DNA of 42,439 nt from a bacterium (lineage in GTDB: Bacteria; Krumholzibacteriota; Krumholzibacteriia; LZORAL124-64-63), in contig WJIQ01000226.1 in assembly GCA_014730255.1 (NCBI GenBank), positions 1-42,439 on the forward strand, read 5' to 3'. Position numbers and translations under genes: made by a program. Below the pieces are notes generated by a model. That model made no database searches. It was not told the DNA's origin and saw nothing but the letters and a program-made list of their open reading frames with translations. Positions 16,004-24,869 of the stretch are shown here, one piece after another (the stretch's first letter is position 1; each line of letters begins with the position of its first letter).

Positions 16004-16813
16004 CTATTCGCGGTAGTAGCGCATGGCCTCGGGCATGGCCTCCTCGAGCTCGCGGACGCGCGTCTCGCTGCTGGGGTGCGTGCTCATGAACTCCGGCGGC
16101 TGCGCGCCGCCGGCCTCGGCCATGCGCTGCCAGAACGCCGGCGCCGCGCGCGGGTCGTAGTCGGCCATGGCCATGAAGATCAGGCCCATGCGGTCGGCCT
16201 CGCTCTCGTGCAGGCGGCTGTAGGGGAGCAGGGCGCCGAACTGCGAGCCCAGGGCGAAGGCGGTCATCGCGAGCTGGCGGGTCTGGTCGGGCTCGCTCTC
16301 GAGCGCCTTGTCGAGCGCCATGCCGCCGAGCTGGGTCAACAGACCCTGGCTCATGCGCTCACCGCCGTGCTCGGCCACCGCATGGGCCACCTCGTGCCCC
16401 ATCACCACGGCCACCCCGTTCTCGTCCTCGCAGATGGGCAGGATGCCGGTGTAGAACGCAACCTTGCCGCCAGGCATGCACCAGGCGTTGACCTGGTCGC
16501 TCTCGATGAGGTTGAACTCCCACGCATAGCCGTCGAGCTGGTCGGAGAGCCCCTCCCGGGCCATGTAGTCCTCGACCGCGGACTGGACCCGCCGGCCGAC
16601 GCGCCGGATCATCGCCGTCGCCTCGGGGTCGTCGCTCAGCTCGCTCTGGGCGAGCACCTCGTCGTACTGCTGGTAGCTCATGGCATGAAGCTCATCGGAG
16701 GGGACGATGCTCAGCTGCTTGCGGCCGGTGATCGGCACGGTGGCGCAGGCGACGAGGACCGCGAGGGCGGCCAGGGTCAGCAGAAGGGGAGCATGACGAC
16801 GAACGCGGGGCAT
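16004..16813 (-). CDS. M48 family zinc metalloprotease, lipoprotein
   Basis: This 269-aa envelope protease resembles LoiP/BepA/YcaL-type M48C enzymes that act on outer-membrane proteins. A lipobox ends at Cys23 (LAVLVAC), followed by the family-typical TVPITGRKQLSIVP. The zinc site is His139-Glu140-x-x-His143 in MGHEVAHAVAEHGGERMSQ, with a third ligand in HESEADRMGL (about 201-210). STHPSSETRVREL closes the domain. GGAGGT precedes the ATG. It is flanked by other envelope genes but separated from them by about 85-110 bp gaps. Confidence 0.94.
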   Translation of the reverse strand: MPRVRRHAPLLLTLAALAVLVACATVPITGRKQLSIVPSDELHAMSYQQYDEVLAQSELSDDPEATAMIRRVGRRVQSAVEDYMAREGLSDQLDGYAWEFNLIESDQVNAWCMPGGKVAFYTGILPICEDENGVAVVMGHEVAHAVAEHGGERMSQGLLTQLGGMALDKALESEPDQTRQLAMTAFALGSQFGALLPYSRLHESEADRMGLIFMAMADYDPRAAPAFWQRMAEAGGAQPPEFMSTHPSSETRVRELEEAMPEAMRYYRE

Positions 16814-16896
16814 GGACGGACCTCCGGGTCGGACGGTGCGGCGCGGCTGTTCCGGCAGATTAACGCGTGGGCGTGCGGGTTGCTACTCCAGACCGC

Positions 16897-17430
16897 TCAC
16901 CGGCGCCCGTCCCCCTCCAGCCAGCCGCGCCAGGTGGTGGCCAGGACCGCGGGCTCGACGTGATCGCGGGCCCGGCGGCAGGCCCAGTCCAGGAGCGCCG
17001 GCTCGCGCGCCTGGTCGGTGGCCAGCCGCTCCGGACGCGGCATGATCTGGCAGCGGAGCAGGTCGAGCCGGTCGGCGTCGTAGCAGACGCGCACGGTGAG
17101 CGACCCATCGGTGCGGCCGTCGGTGTGATGGATGCAGGCCGTCTCCAGCTCGGCCATCGCAGCGTCGTCGAGCTCGAAGTACTCGCCGCGGAAGGCCCGG
17201 GCCAGCCCGGCTCCGCGCTCGCCGTGGCCGGGGTCGATGCCGTCGTTCACGCGGCAGGCGTCGTGGAAGACGGCGAAGAGCTGCACCACGCGCATGTCCG
17301 CGCCGGCGCCGGCGGCCAGGCGTTCGCCGTTCTCGAGCACGCGACCCCAGTGCGACAGACCGTGGATGCCGTGCAGACGGCCCCGGTACCGGCTCGCGAT
17401 GGCGCGCAGCATGTCCGCCGTGATGATCAC
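16897..17430 (-). CDS. HD-domain metal-dependent phosphohydrolase-like protein
   Basis: This 177-aa protein has HD-superfamily features: HGIHGLSHWGRV near the N-terminus, the His56-Asp57 pair in LFAVFHDACRVNDG, HGERG, a histidine pair in CIHHTDG, and CYDADRLDLL. It probably hydrolyses a phosphate ester; the substrate is unknown. I chose the GTG at 17430 because GAGGAGG lies 5 nt upstream, and the truncated copy at 19609-19862 keeps the same GAGGAGG before a TTG in that place. An in-frame ATG at 17463 is an alternative. The first part of this gene is duplicated as that pseudogene. Confidence 0.83.
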   Translation of the reverse strand: MIITADMLRAIASRYRGRLHGIHGLSHWGRVLENGERLAAGAGADMRVVQLFAVFHDACRVNDGIDPGHGERGAGLARAFRGEYFELDDAAMAELETACIHHTDGRTDGSLTVRVCYDADRLDLLRCQIMPRPERLATDQAREPALLDWACRRARDHVEPAVLATTWRGWLEGDGRR

Positions 17431-17500
17431 GATGCCCTCCTCGGCAGTGGCCCGAAGGGACATGGTACCGCGATCGCCCCGGCCCGGCAGGTCGTCGCGA

Positions 17501-18256
17501 TCAGAAGAACACGCTGACCCCGAAGCGGGCCCCGGCGTCGTCCAGCCGCCAGCCCGTCTCCTCGCGCGTCTGCGTCTGCAGGCTCTCGAGGGTGGCCATG
17601 CTGCCGCCGTCCTCGAACATCTCCCGCCGCGATTCCCGCTCGCTGAGCGCGTCCCGGTAGTGGACGCCGGCGCGGTACTCGCCGTGCAGGCTGATCGAGT
17701 CGGTGATGAACCACTCCACGCCGGCGACGACGAGCGCGCCGTAGCGCCATGTCCGGCTGGTGGCGGTCCCGGTCTCGCGGGTCGTCGAGCCGTCGCTCTC
17801 GCGGAGCGAGGCCGTCTCCTGCTCGGCGCGGTCATAGGCGACGCTCGGACCGAGTCCGTAATACAGGGAGACCCGCCGGCCGGCCTTCGCGTGACGCAGC
17901 AGGAGGAGGTCGATCTCGACGTCGTAGTCGTCGATCATCCTCGTGTCGGATACCGACGAGGTCTGCTGGAGCGTGGTGTCGGGCTGAACGAAGGTGTCCT
18001 CGCGGCTGTCGATGACCTCGAGGTCGTTGTCGCCGAATCCGAGGCTCAGTCCGAGGCGCAGGCCGGTGCGCTCGCCGACCTGCTTGCGCCAGGCGAACAT
18101 CGCATCATCGAACTGCGAGAGCCATTCGCCGTTGAAGCCGAAGACGAGGGCCGAGCGGCCCTCGCGGTCGGCGAGGGAGGGCGAGTCGGCGGCGGCGACG
18201 CACGTTGGAGCGAGGCCAGCGACCAGCAACGTGGCCAGGATCAGGTGGCGGATCAT
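17501..18256 (-). CDS. Outer-membrane beta-barrel protein
   Basis: This 251-aa protein has a signal peptide (MIRHLILATLLVAGLAPTCVAAAD) and alternating amphipathic strands such as LRLGLSLGFGD, VSLYYGLGPSVAYD, TWRYGALVVAGVEWFI and ISLHGEYRAGVHYRD. It ends in FGVSVFF, with the terminal phenylalanine used by the Bam complex. The size suggests about 8 strands. No known family was recognised beyond the general OmpA/OmpW-like barrel style. GGGAG lies before the start, and a good promoter lies at 18326-18355. Confidence 0.75.
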   Translation of the reverse strand: MIRHLILATLLVAGLAPTCVAAADSPSLADREGRSALVFGFNGEWLSQFDDAMFAWRKQVGERTGLRLGLSLGFGDNDLEVIDSREDTFVQPDTTLQQTSSVSDTRMIDDYDVEIDLLLLRHAKAGRRVSLYYGLGPSVAYDRAEQETASLRESDGSTTRETGTATSRTWRYGALVVAGVEWFITDSISLHGEYRAGVHYRDALSERESRREMFEDGGSMATLESLQTQTREETGWRLDDAGARFGVSVFF

Positions 18257-18325
18257 GGTGGGTCTCCCGGGGTCGTGCACGTGATGGGGTGGCGTTCGAG
18301 GACGGGCCGTGCCGGTACCCTCGGG

Positions 18326-18355
18326 AGCATAGCAGAGATGAGGATCGAGATTCAA
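18326..18355 (-). promoter_or_regulatory. Promoter of the outer-membrane barrel gene
   Basis: On the minus strand TTGAAT (18350-18355) is followed after 18 bp by TATGCT (18326-18331). A TGC lies directly before the -10, giving an extended form. The start codon is about 70 bp downstream. Confidence 0.55.
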
Positions 18356-18464
18356 TACGGGTTCGGAGCATCCTTGGCCTCGAGAGGATCCGCTCGAACC
18401 AGGCGGGCGACGCACCGGATGACACGCCGCCCGCCTCGTCGCGAATGGGTTCCGGTGTCCCCGG

Positions 18465-19142
18465 CTAGAACAGCGACTTCACCACACTCCAGCTGGTCGT
18501 CTCGGTCGCGACCGGGCCGTCCGGTACGATCGAGAGTTCGCAGATGCCCGACGCCGCCCCCTCGACCGCGAGTGAGCTCTGGTGGTTGGCGCCGGCATAG
18601 ACCTGGATCGTGTAGACGCGCAGGGGCTCGAGCTCGATGCTCGCGGTCTGGTCGCCATCGTCTCCGGAGATGTAGATGATCGATGGATCCCCGGTCTCGT
18701 CGAAGACCATGGCACGGATCCACGCAGCCTCTCCCGAGGTCGCGAAATCCCGTACATCGATGTCCACGCGGTATTCCTCGGTCGGAACCACACGGAGCCG
18801 GACGTAACTGTAGGCCGAACCGGTCCCGTAGAGCCCGGGTTCCTCCCGGACGATGTCGACCGCGACGGCGCCCGAGACGTGGACGTCCGACTCGCCGACG
18901 GTTACCACAGACTGCTGCGATGCGTGGACCTCGTAGTCGACAGCCGCGCTCACGTCGCCCGTGAACACGCCCGCCTCGGCGGAGCTCCGTTCGTCGATGT
19001 CCTCGACGATCGGAGCGCCCCAGGCGATCACCCGCGCCACCGTCTTCCGCTCGAGCTGCTCGATGATGAGCTCGGCCGAGGCCGAGGATGCGATCAGGGC
19101 GGCGAGCTGCGCCAGAACGGTAATGCACACGGTCTTGGACAT
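18465..19142 (-). CDS. Secreted protein with C-terminal SWSVVKSLF motif
   Basis: This 225-aa protein has a signal peptide (MSKTVCITVLAQLAALIASSASAE) and a mature region of beta strands without Cys-rich or enzyme motifs (YSYVRLRVVPTEEYRVDIDVRD, SIELEPLRVYTIQVYAGA), suggesting an extracellular beta-sandwich. It ends VATETTSWSVVKSLF, near-identical in pattern to the end of the 12740-13279 protein. AAGGAGG precedes the ATG, and a TATATT on the minus strand at 19185-19190 could be its -10. The function is unknown. Confidence 0.78.
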   Translation of the reverse strand: MSKTVCITVLAQLAALIASSASAELIIEQLERKTVARVIAWGAPIVEDIDERSSAEAGVFTGDVSAAVDYEVHASQQSVVTVGESDVHVSGAVAVDIVREEPGLYGTGSAYSYVRLRVVPTEEYRVDIDVRDFATSGEAAWIRAMVFDETGDPSIIYISGDDGDQTASIELEPLRVYTIQVYAGANHQSSLAVEGAASGICELSIVPDGPVATETTSWSVVKSLF

Positions 19143-19346
19143 GGTATCCCCTCCTTGTCCTCTTCGTATCATGGGGTTTCCGGGAATATACGGAGGCGCG
19201 TGGCCGTCGCGAAAGGTCACACGGAGATGACGGGATCATCCCGAGGTGACGGTCGCCGTTCGGGCGGCATTCGTCGCATCCGTGCACGGGCCGTTCCTGA
19301 GGGTCACGCCCCGACCGCTCGGCACCATGATCAGGTCATAGCCTCC

Positions 19347-19608
19347 GGTGGCCACCACGAGATCGACCTGATACCATTATCGACCGACCCCCGGGCCGTC
19401 GGCAGCCCCTGGTCCGGGGCCGCGACACCGGTTCCCCAGCCGCAGGACAGGACCTCCATGCCGGGCATCTTCGGGTTTCGACTCCGCCGGCCGCATCCCG
19501 ACGCCGTGGGCGTCGCCGAGCGCCTGGCCGCCGACCCTCCTGTACGAAGCGTGGCAGCAGGCCCGCCACGCCGAGGCCGCGGTGCTGGCCTACCGCCGCT
19601 TCGGCGCC
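19347..19608 (+). pseudogene. Truncated 5' copy of the AsnB-like gene at 22977
   Basis: From GGTGGCCACC onward this stretch copies 22866 to about 23086, including about 110 bp of upstream sequence, the start ATG (19458) and the codons for MPGIFGFRLRRPHPDA. A small deletion near 19539 shifts the frame. The copy then jumps from one GCCCG to another, matching 23256-23308, which removes about 174 bp relative to the intact gene. It ends at about 19608, where a piece of a different gene begins in opposite orientation. The surrounding gap 19143-19346 shows nothing beyond a possible -10 for the gene at 19142. Confidence 0.8.
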
Positions 19609-19862
19609 TCGCTCACCATTGCCGGGATCGATGCCGTCATTAACGCGATAGGCGTCATGGAAGACCGCGAAGAGCTGCACCACGCACATGTCCGCGCCAG
19701 TGCCGGCGGCCAGGCGTTCGCCGTTCTCGAGCACGTGGCCCCAGTGCGACAGACCGTGGATGCCGTGAAGGCGGCCCTGGTACTGGTTCGCGATGGCGCG
19801 CAGCATGTCCGCCGTGTTCAACGGGTCCTCCTCGGGAGTGTCCCGGGGGGACATGGTACGGC
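19609..19862 (-). pseudogene. Truncated 5' copy of the HD-domain gene at 17430
   Basis: The minus strand repeats the first 65 or so codons of the HD gene, including the GAGGAGG box, a TTG in place of the GTG start, ADMLRAIANQYQGRLHGIHG, and FAVFHDAYRVNDG. After about GHGERG the similarity stops and the AsnB-like fragment starts from the other strand, so the second half of the HD domain is lost. The HD pair is still present but the protein could not be complete. The rest of the gap up to 19988 holds no other feature I recognise. Confidence 0.8.
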
Positions 19863-19988
19863 CAACGTCTATATGTGACCGGTCGCCGTGAAACGAGGTT
19901 GCCGCCTACCATGAAGGCGCCCTAGTATTCCGCTCGCTCGCTCCTGCGTACCTCCAAGGACGTCCGGTCCCCGGGACAGGCCCCAGCA

Positions 19989-21467
19989 ATGACCGATGAC
20001 CTCAAAGCCAGAGTAGTTCGCGGCGTCGGCTGGAGTGCGCTGCGTACCTGGGGTGCTCGGCTGAGTTCCTTCATCGTCTTTCCGATCCTCGCCCGGATCC
20101 TCGGTCCGGAGACCTACGGACTGGTCGCTCTCGCTGGCGTCTGGCTGATGGTCCTGGATATCTTCTCGAACGCCAGCTTCGGCGCCGCCATCGAGCAACG
20201 GAAGGATCTCGAACCGGAACACCTCGATACGGTGTTCTGGGCGTTCCTGGGCCTCGGGGTCCTTCTCACCGCCGCCAGCATCCTCGGCGCCCCCCAGGTC
20301 GCGGCCTTCTTCGACGAGCCCGACCTCACACCCGTGGTCCGCTGGCTATCCCTCGGCTTCCTGATGCAGATGACGAGTGGCGTCCAGACCTCACTGCTAC
20401 GTCGCGAACTGCGGATGGGCGCACTGGCCGGCAGTTCGCTCGGCGCGACCGTGATCGGCAGTGGCCTGGGAATCGGCATGGCTCTCGGGGGATTCGGGGT
20501 CTGGAGCATCGTCGGACAACGCCTGACCACGCGCGTCCTGAACGTGGTCTTCGTGTGGCACCTCAGCTCGTGGCGGCCCTCGTGGCGTTTCTCGCGGCAG
20601 CATTTCCAGGACGTCGCAGGATTCGGCTTCTCGGTCATGGGCAATCGCGTACTCTACTACCTGAACCGGCAGGTCGACCAGTTGCTGATCGGTCGCTATC
20701 TGGGGAAGGTGGAGCTTGGCTACTATTTCACCTCCTCCCGGTTGTACACGCTGACCAACAACATGCTCATCGGCACGTTCTCGCAGGTCGCGATGCCCGC
20801 GATGGCCAGGCTGCAGGAGGACCCAGCACGCTTCCGGCGCGCCTACGTCTCGGTGAGCCGCTACGTCTGCGTGGTCGCATTCCCGGTCTTCTTGGGTCTG
20901 CACCTGCTGGCCGAGGAATTCATCCTGGTGCTGACCGGTCCGGACTGGAAAGCCAGCATCCCCGCCTTGCAAGTGCTGGCGCTGGTGGGTGTAGTCCACG
21001 CTCTACAGTACGTGAACGGTGCTGCGATGATGGCTCTGGGGCGCGCCGACCTCCGTCTCGCGACACAGGTGGTTCATTCGGTCGTGAACGTGGTTGGCTT
21101 CTTCATCGCCGTCCGACATGGTTTCGTCGCCGTCGCCACGGCGTACACGGTACGCGCCTGGCTTCTGTTGCCGCTCGATCTGCTGATCAGCCGCCATATC
21201 GGAGCCGTTTCGCTGAAAGCCCTCGGAATCGCGCTCTGGCCACAGGTCCTCGCCGCGATCGTCATGGCGGCAGGTGTCCACGCGATGAAGACCACGATGC
21301 TGGAAACTCTCTCCCCCGTGCTGCGGCTGCTCCTGGGAACCGGGATCGGCGCCACGATCTACGTCCTGACGATCGGCATTCTCGATCGTCGCCTCTGGCG
21401 AGAGGGACGCACCCTCTTGCTGGAAGCCGTCGGGCGACGGCGCCAAGAAGAACAGGAGCCGCGATGA
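19989..21467 (+). CDS. Wzx/WzxC-type polysaccharide flippase (MOP superfamily)
   Basis: This 492-aa inner-membrane protein has 12-14 hydrophobic helices and should move lipid-linked glycans across the membrane. The N-terminal RVVRGVGWSALRTWGARL is typical of the WzxC/polysaccharide biosynthesis C-terminal family, followed by ILARILGPETYGLVALA and, in the middle, VDQLLIGRYLGKVELGYY. Its stop overlaps the pyruvyl transferase start (ATGA). By eye the codon use looks less GC-rich than in flanking genes, which with the nearby gene fragments suggests a later arrival (inference). Confidence 0.9.
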   Translation: MTDDLKARVVRGVGWSALRTWGARLSSFIVFPILARILGPETYGLVALAGVWLMVLDIFSNASFGAAIEQRKDLEPEHLDTVFWAFLGLGVLLTAASILGAPQVAAFFDEPDLTPVVRWLSLGFLMQMTSGVQTSLLRRELRMGALAGSSLGATVIGSGLGIGMALGGFGVWSIVGQRLTTRVLNVVFVWHLSSWRPSWRFSRQHFQDVAGFGFSVMGNRVLYYLNRQVDQLLIGRYLGKVELGYYFTSSRLYTLTNNMLIGTFSQVAMPAMARLQEDPARFRRAYVSVSRYVCVVAFPVFLGLHLLAEEFILVLTGPDWKASIPALQVLALVGVVHALQYVNGAAMMALGRADLRLATQVVHSVVNVVGFFIAVRHGFVAVATAYTVRAWLLLPLDLLISRHIGAVSLKALGIALWPQVLAAIVMAAGVHAMKTTMLETLSPVLRLLLGTGIGATIYVLTIGILDRRLWREGRTLLLEAVGRRRQEEQEPR

Positions 21468-22759
21468 TACCGGGGAGCTGGACCCTCGGCCGCCTGAAGC
21501 GCGAGCTTCGCGAGAAACTGGAGAGGTGGCGCGTCGCGGATCTGGAACGACGCGCCCGTCTGCTGTCGTCCCGCCCACGGGATGGGACCAGGCTCATCGC
21601 TTTCCCGGCCGCGGGCGTCGGGAGCCTGGGTGACGAGGCCATGCTGATGGCCTCTGGACAGGTGATGCGTCGTCGTGGACTGGAGCGACTCACGATACTC
21701 TCCTACGGACAGGGTGAGCCCTGGCCTGCGGTCGGGGAGTTCGATGACGTCGTCTCGCTCGGAAATCGATACAGCCAGGATTTCTGGAGCACATGCGAGG
21801 ACTTGCTGGAGCTCTGTGCGAGCGCCACGCATCTCCTGATCCAGGGGGCCGACGTCATGGATGGCTACTATAGCCCCAATGAATGCGTGCGGCGGACGAC
21901 CTACGCGCGCATCGCGGCCGCAGCAGGACTGGACACCACGATCGGTGGCTTCAGCTTCAATGACAGACCTCATCCACGGAGTGTTCGCAGTCTCGCCGCC
22001 GTGCCGGAAACCGCGCGTCTCATCGCCAGGGATCCGGTCAGCTGGCGCCGCCTGACGAACCGTCTCACCCGGAAGATCCATGCTGGCGCGGACATGGCGT
22101 TCCTGCTCGAGCCACCGGCTGAACATCCGCTTCTGTCGCAGCTGGATCCCTGGCTCCGAGATCAACGCGCCGCCGGGCGGACGCTGCTCGGGGTGAACGC
22201 GAACTACCTCGTCGCCGCAGGCCACCGCGAAGCGGATGTCGGGACACAGCTGGTCCGGGCGTACATCGAAGGGCTCGCACCGCTGGTCCTCGGAGCCGAG
22301 CGCGTGAGCCTGGTGCTCGTGCCCCACGATTACCGGCAGATGGCTGGTCGCTGGGACGACACCTGCCTGCTGCGGGAGATCGCGAACGGGTTACCTCCGG
22401 AGGCCGCCCCTCACGTGCGGTTGATCGATGAGCGACCGGACGCGGCCGTGGTCAAGGCCCTGGTCGGACGTCTCGAGATGATCGTGAGCGGGCGCATGCA
22501 TCTAGCGATCGCCGCCCTCGATCAGGGCGTGCCTGCGGCCGGCGTCACGTATCAGGGCAAATTCGAGGGACTCTATGAACACTTCGGAATCTCCGGGCTC
22601 TGCCTCGATCCTGACGCGCTGACGGCCGGGAAACTCACGTCCTTTCTTCGCGAGTTCTTGCCACGGCGCGAGGAACTCCGCGATGCGGTGAAGAGGCAGC
22701 TGCCGCGTGTTCGCGATCTCGCTCACCTGAACTTCGCCAATCTCGACCCTCACGTCTGA
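21464..22759 (+). CDS. Polysaccharide pyruvyl transferase family protein
   Basis: This 431-aa protein belongs to the PF04230 family, members of which add pyruvate ketals to surface sugars using phosphoenolpyruvate. Recognisable parts are GVGSLGDEAMLMAS near the N-terminus, LLIQGADVMDGYY, VSLVLVPHDYR, and MIVSGRMHLAIAALDQGVPAAGVTYQGKFEGLYEHFG near the C-terminus, the last being the most characteristic. The first 40 residues are charged and helical. The start at 21464 overlaps the flippase stop by 4 bp, so the pair is translated together. Fold assignment is firm, donor and acceptor are not known. Confidence 0.88.
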   Translation: MIPGSWTLGRLKRELREKLERWRVADLERRARLLSSRPRDGTRLIAFPAAGVGSLGDEAMLMASGQVMRRRGLERLTILSYGQGEPWPAVGEFDDVVSLGNRYSQDFWSTCEDLLELCASATHLLIQGADVMDGYYSPNECVRRTTYARIAAAAGLDTTIGGFSFNDRPHPRSVRSLAAVPETARLIARDPVSWRRLTNRLTRKIHAGADMAFLLEPPAEHPLLSQLDPWLRDQRAAGRTLLGVNANYLVAAGHREADVGTQLVRAYIEGLAPLVLGAERVSLVLVPHDYRQMAGRWDDTCLLREIANGLPPEAAPHVRLIDERPDAAVVKALVGRLEMIVSGRMHLAIAALDQGVPAAGVTYQGKFEGLYEHFGISGLCLDPDALTAGKLTSFLREFLPRREELRDAVKRQLPRVRDLAHLNFANLDPHV

Positions 22760-22865
22760 ATACGTGAGCGGTGATCCCGAGGATCGAGCGGTGGTGGTCG
22801 TCGTTGGCGTGTTCGTGAAGCATCCGCCCCGGACACCCCGGTGAAGACGACACCCGTCGGCGCAC

Positions 22866-23086
22866 GGTGGCCACCACGCCATCGACCTGATACCATTGTC
22901 CACTGGCCCACCGGGCCCGTCGGCAGCCCCGACCCGGGACTGCGCACCGGTTCCCCAGCCGCAGGACAGGACCTCCATGCCGGGCATCTTCGGCTTCCGA
23001 CTCCGCCGGCCGCATCCCGACGCCGAGGGCGTCGCCGAGCGTCTGGCCGCCGACCTCTGCCTCTATGAAGACTGGCAACGGGCCCG
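22866..23086 (+). repeat. Source copy of the duplicated AsnB-like 5' region
   Basis: This block (GGTGGCCACC to the first GCCCG inside the gene) is repeated at 19347 onward in the same orientation, 3519 bp upstream. The two copies flank the flippase and pyruvyl transferase genes. The upstream part keeps ATCGACCTGATACCATT in both copies, perhaps promoter sequence. The remainder of the gap 22760-22976 shows no other feature. Confidence 0.75.
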
Positions 23087-24869
23087 GACCATCGACACCG
23101 GCCACCACGACGTCCACCTCGGTGTGGCGTGGAACGAGCTGGCGCCCATGGCCCGCGGCGCCTCGCACCATGCCGACCATGAGGTCGTCTGCGTCCTGCA
23201 CGGCTACATCCTGCGCACGCGCGAGGACTGCGGCGCCACGGGCGCGCTGGCCGAGGCCCGCCACGCCGAGGCCGCGGTGCTGGCCTACCGCCGCTTCGGC
23301 GCCGCGTTCGCCGAGAAGCTCGAGGGGCCGTTCAGCCTGGTCCTCTACGACCGGCGCGAGGACGCCCTCTACGGCGTGACCGAGCGGCACGGCCTGACCC
23401 CCCTCTACCGGCACGATGGGGACCATGCGATCGTCTTCAGCTCCAGCCTCGGGCCGATGGCCCGCAGCGAGCTGCTGGAGGCGCGGATCGACCCGGCCGC
23501 CGCGGCGACCCATCTCGGCCACCACCACCTGTTCTACCGGCAGTCGCTGCTCGCCGACGTCGAGCTGCAGGACCCGGCCACCGTCGCCTGCTCGCGCAGT
23601 TGCGAGCTGCGGTGCCAGGTCGGCAAGTACTGGCGCTACGGCGGAGGCGAGGAGCGCGACCCGGCTCCGTTCGCGCGCAAGCTCGACGACCTCTGCGACA
23701 CGCTGATCGCCGCCACCGATCGCATCCTCGGCTTGCCAGGCCGGCCAGGCGCGAGCCTCTCCGGCGGCCTCGACTCGCGGCTCATGCTCGGGCTGGCCCA
23801 CCGCCAGGGCGCACGGATCGCGCCGTGGACCATCGGCCCGCCCGGCGCCCGCGACATGACCGTGGCGGCGGAGATCTGCCGGACGCTCGGCCTCAACCAC
23901 CAGCCGTTCCGCGCCTCGCCCGAGCATCTGCCCGACCACGCCGGCCTCTACGCCACCATGATGAACGGCAGCGGTCCGTTGCAGAATGCCTTCGCGCTCG
24001 ATCGCTGCCACGCCTACCGCGGCCACGTCGAGGTCATGCACAACGGCTACCGGGGCGGCGTGGTCCTGGGCAAGGCGATCGTCGACCTGGGCATGGCCCA
24101 CCGCGTGGCCTGGTGGCGCGGCCGGCTGGGGCTGGGCCCGCGCGCGGTCTCGCCCGCGCTCGAGGATGCCCGCGACGATGTCGCCATGGCCGCCTACTAC
24201 CGCACCCTCAGCCACCAGGCCCACCCTCGCATCGCCGCATGGACCGTCGTGCCGGAGCCCTCGCTCGCCGGCATGTTCGACGAGGCCGTGGCCGGCCCGC
24301 TGCGCGAGACGCCGCCCGGCTACCGCCTCGAGCAGTGGACCGAGGAGTATGGCGGTGGCCGCCACATGACGCTCGTGAGCATCTTCGCCGACCGGCATTT
24401 CTTCGCCGACGCCAGCGTGTTCTACGACTACGACGTGCGCGATCGCGCCTTCGCCATCGACCCCGCCGACCGGCGCGGCAACCGGGCCTACGCCGCGGTC
24501 CTCGACCGGCTGCTGCCCGACCTCGCCGGGATCACCTACGCCAACACCGGCCTGCCCGCCAACCTCACCGGCTGGCCGCTGTACGGACGGCGGCTCGCGC
24601 GTCGGCTCGTCGGCCGCAAGGGCGGCGGCACGACCGGCCTGCAGCCTGCCCGCTGGCTGCGCGAGCCGGGGGTGCGCGAGTTCTGCGCCGATCTGGTGCA
24701 CGGCGAGCGCTTCCGTTCGCGTCCCTGGTGGCGCGCCGACGCCATCGTCCAGGATTTCGACGAGGCCCTCGCCGGCAGCGACGCCCTGCTCGGCGAGCTG
24801 TGGGACGCCATCACGCTCGAGCTCTTCGCCCGCCGCTGGCTCGACCCGCAACCGGAGGAGGCGGCATGA
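22977..24869 (+). CDS. Asparagine-synthetase-like amidotransferase/ligase lacking Cys2
   Basis: This 630-aa protein has the two-domain layout of glutamine-hydrolysing asparagine synthetases. The N-terminal Ntn-type domain (to about residue 200) includes EGPFSLVLYDRREDALYGVTERHGLTPLY. The C-terminal ATP-pyrophosphatase domain has the PP-loop SGGLDS at 262-267. It begins Met-Pro-Gly-Ile, whereas active members begin Met-Cys-Gly-Ile and use Cys2 to release ammonia. The glutaminase is therefore probably inactive, and the ligase domain may take free ammonia or activate a carboxylate for another amine. Its stop overlaps the racemase start by 4 bp. Confidence 0.85.
   Translation: MPGIFGFRLRRPHPDAEGVAERLAADLCLYEDWQRARTIDTGHHDVHLGVAWNELAPMARGASHHADHEVVCVLHGYILRTREDCGATGALAEARHAEAAVLAYRRFGAAFAEKLEGPFSLVLYDRREDALYGVTERHGLTPLYRHDGDHAIVFSSSLGPMARSELLEARIDPAAAATHLGHHHLFYRQSLLADVELQDPATVACSRSCELRCQVGKYWRYGGGEERDPAPFARKLDDLCDTLIAATDRILGLPGRPGASLSGGLDSRLMLGLAHRQGARIAPWTIGPPGARDMTVAAEICRTLGLNHQPFRASPEHLPDHAGLYATMMNGSGPLQNAFALDRCHAYRGHVEVMHNGYRGGVVLGKAIVDLGMAHRVAWWRGRLGLGPRAVSPALEDARDDVAMAAYYRTLSHQAHPRIAAWTVVPEPSLAGMFDEAVAGPLRETPPGYRLEQWTEEYGGGRHMTLVSIFADRHFFADASVFYDYDVRDRAFAIDPADRRGNRAYAAVLDRLLPDLAGITYANTGLPANLTGWPLYGRRLARRLVGRKGGGTTGLQPARWLREPGVREFCADLVHGERFRSRPWWRADAIVQDFDEALAGSDALLGELWDAITLELFARRWLDPQPEEAA

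Noticed and set aside
19336-19854. A complete small HD-domain gene
   Set aside because: Only the first half matches the HD gene; after about 19609 the frame runs antisense through the AsnB-like fragment.
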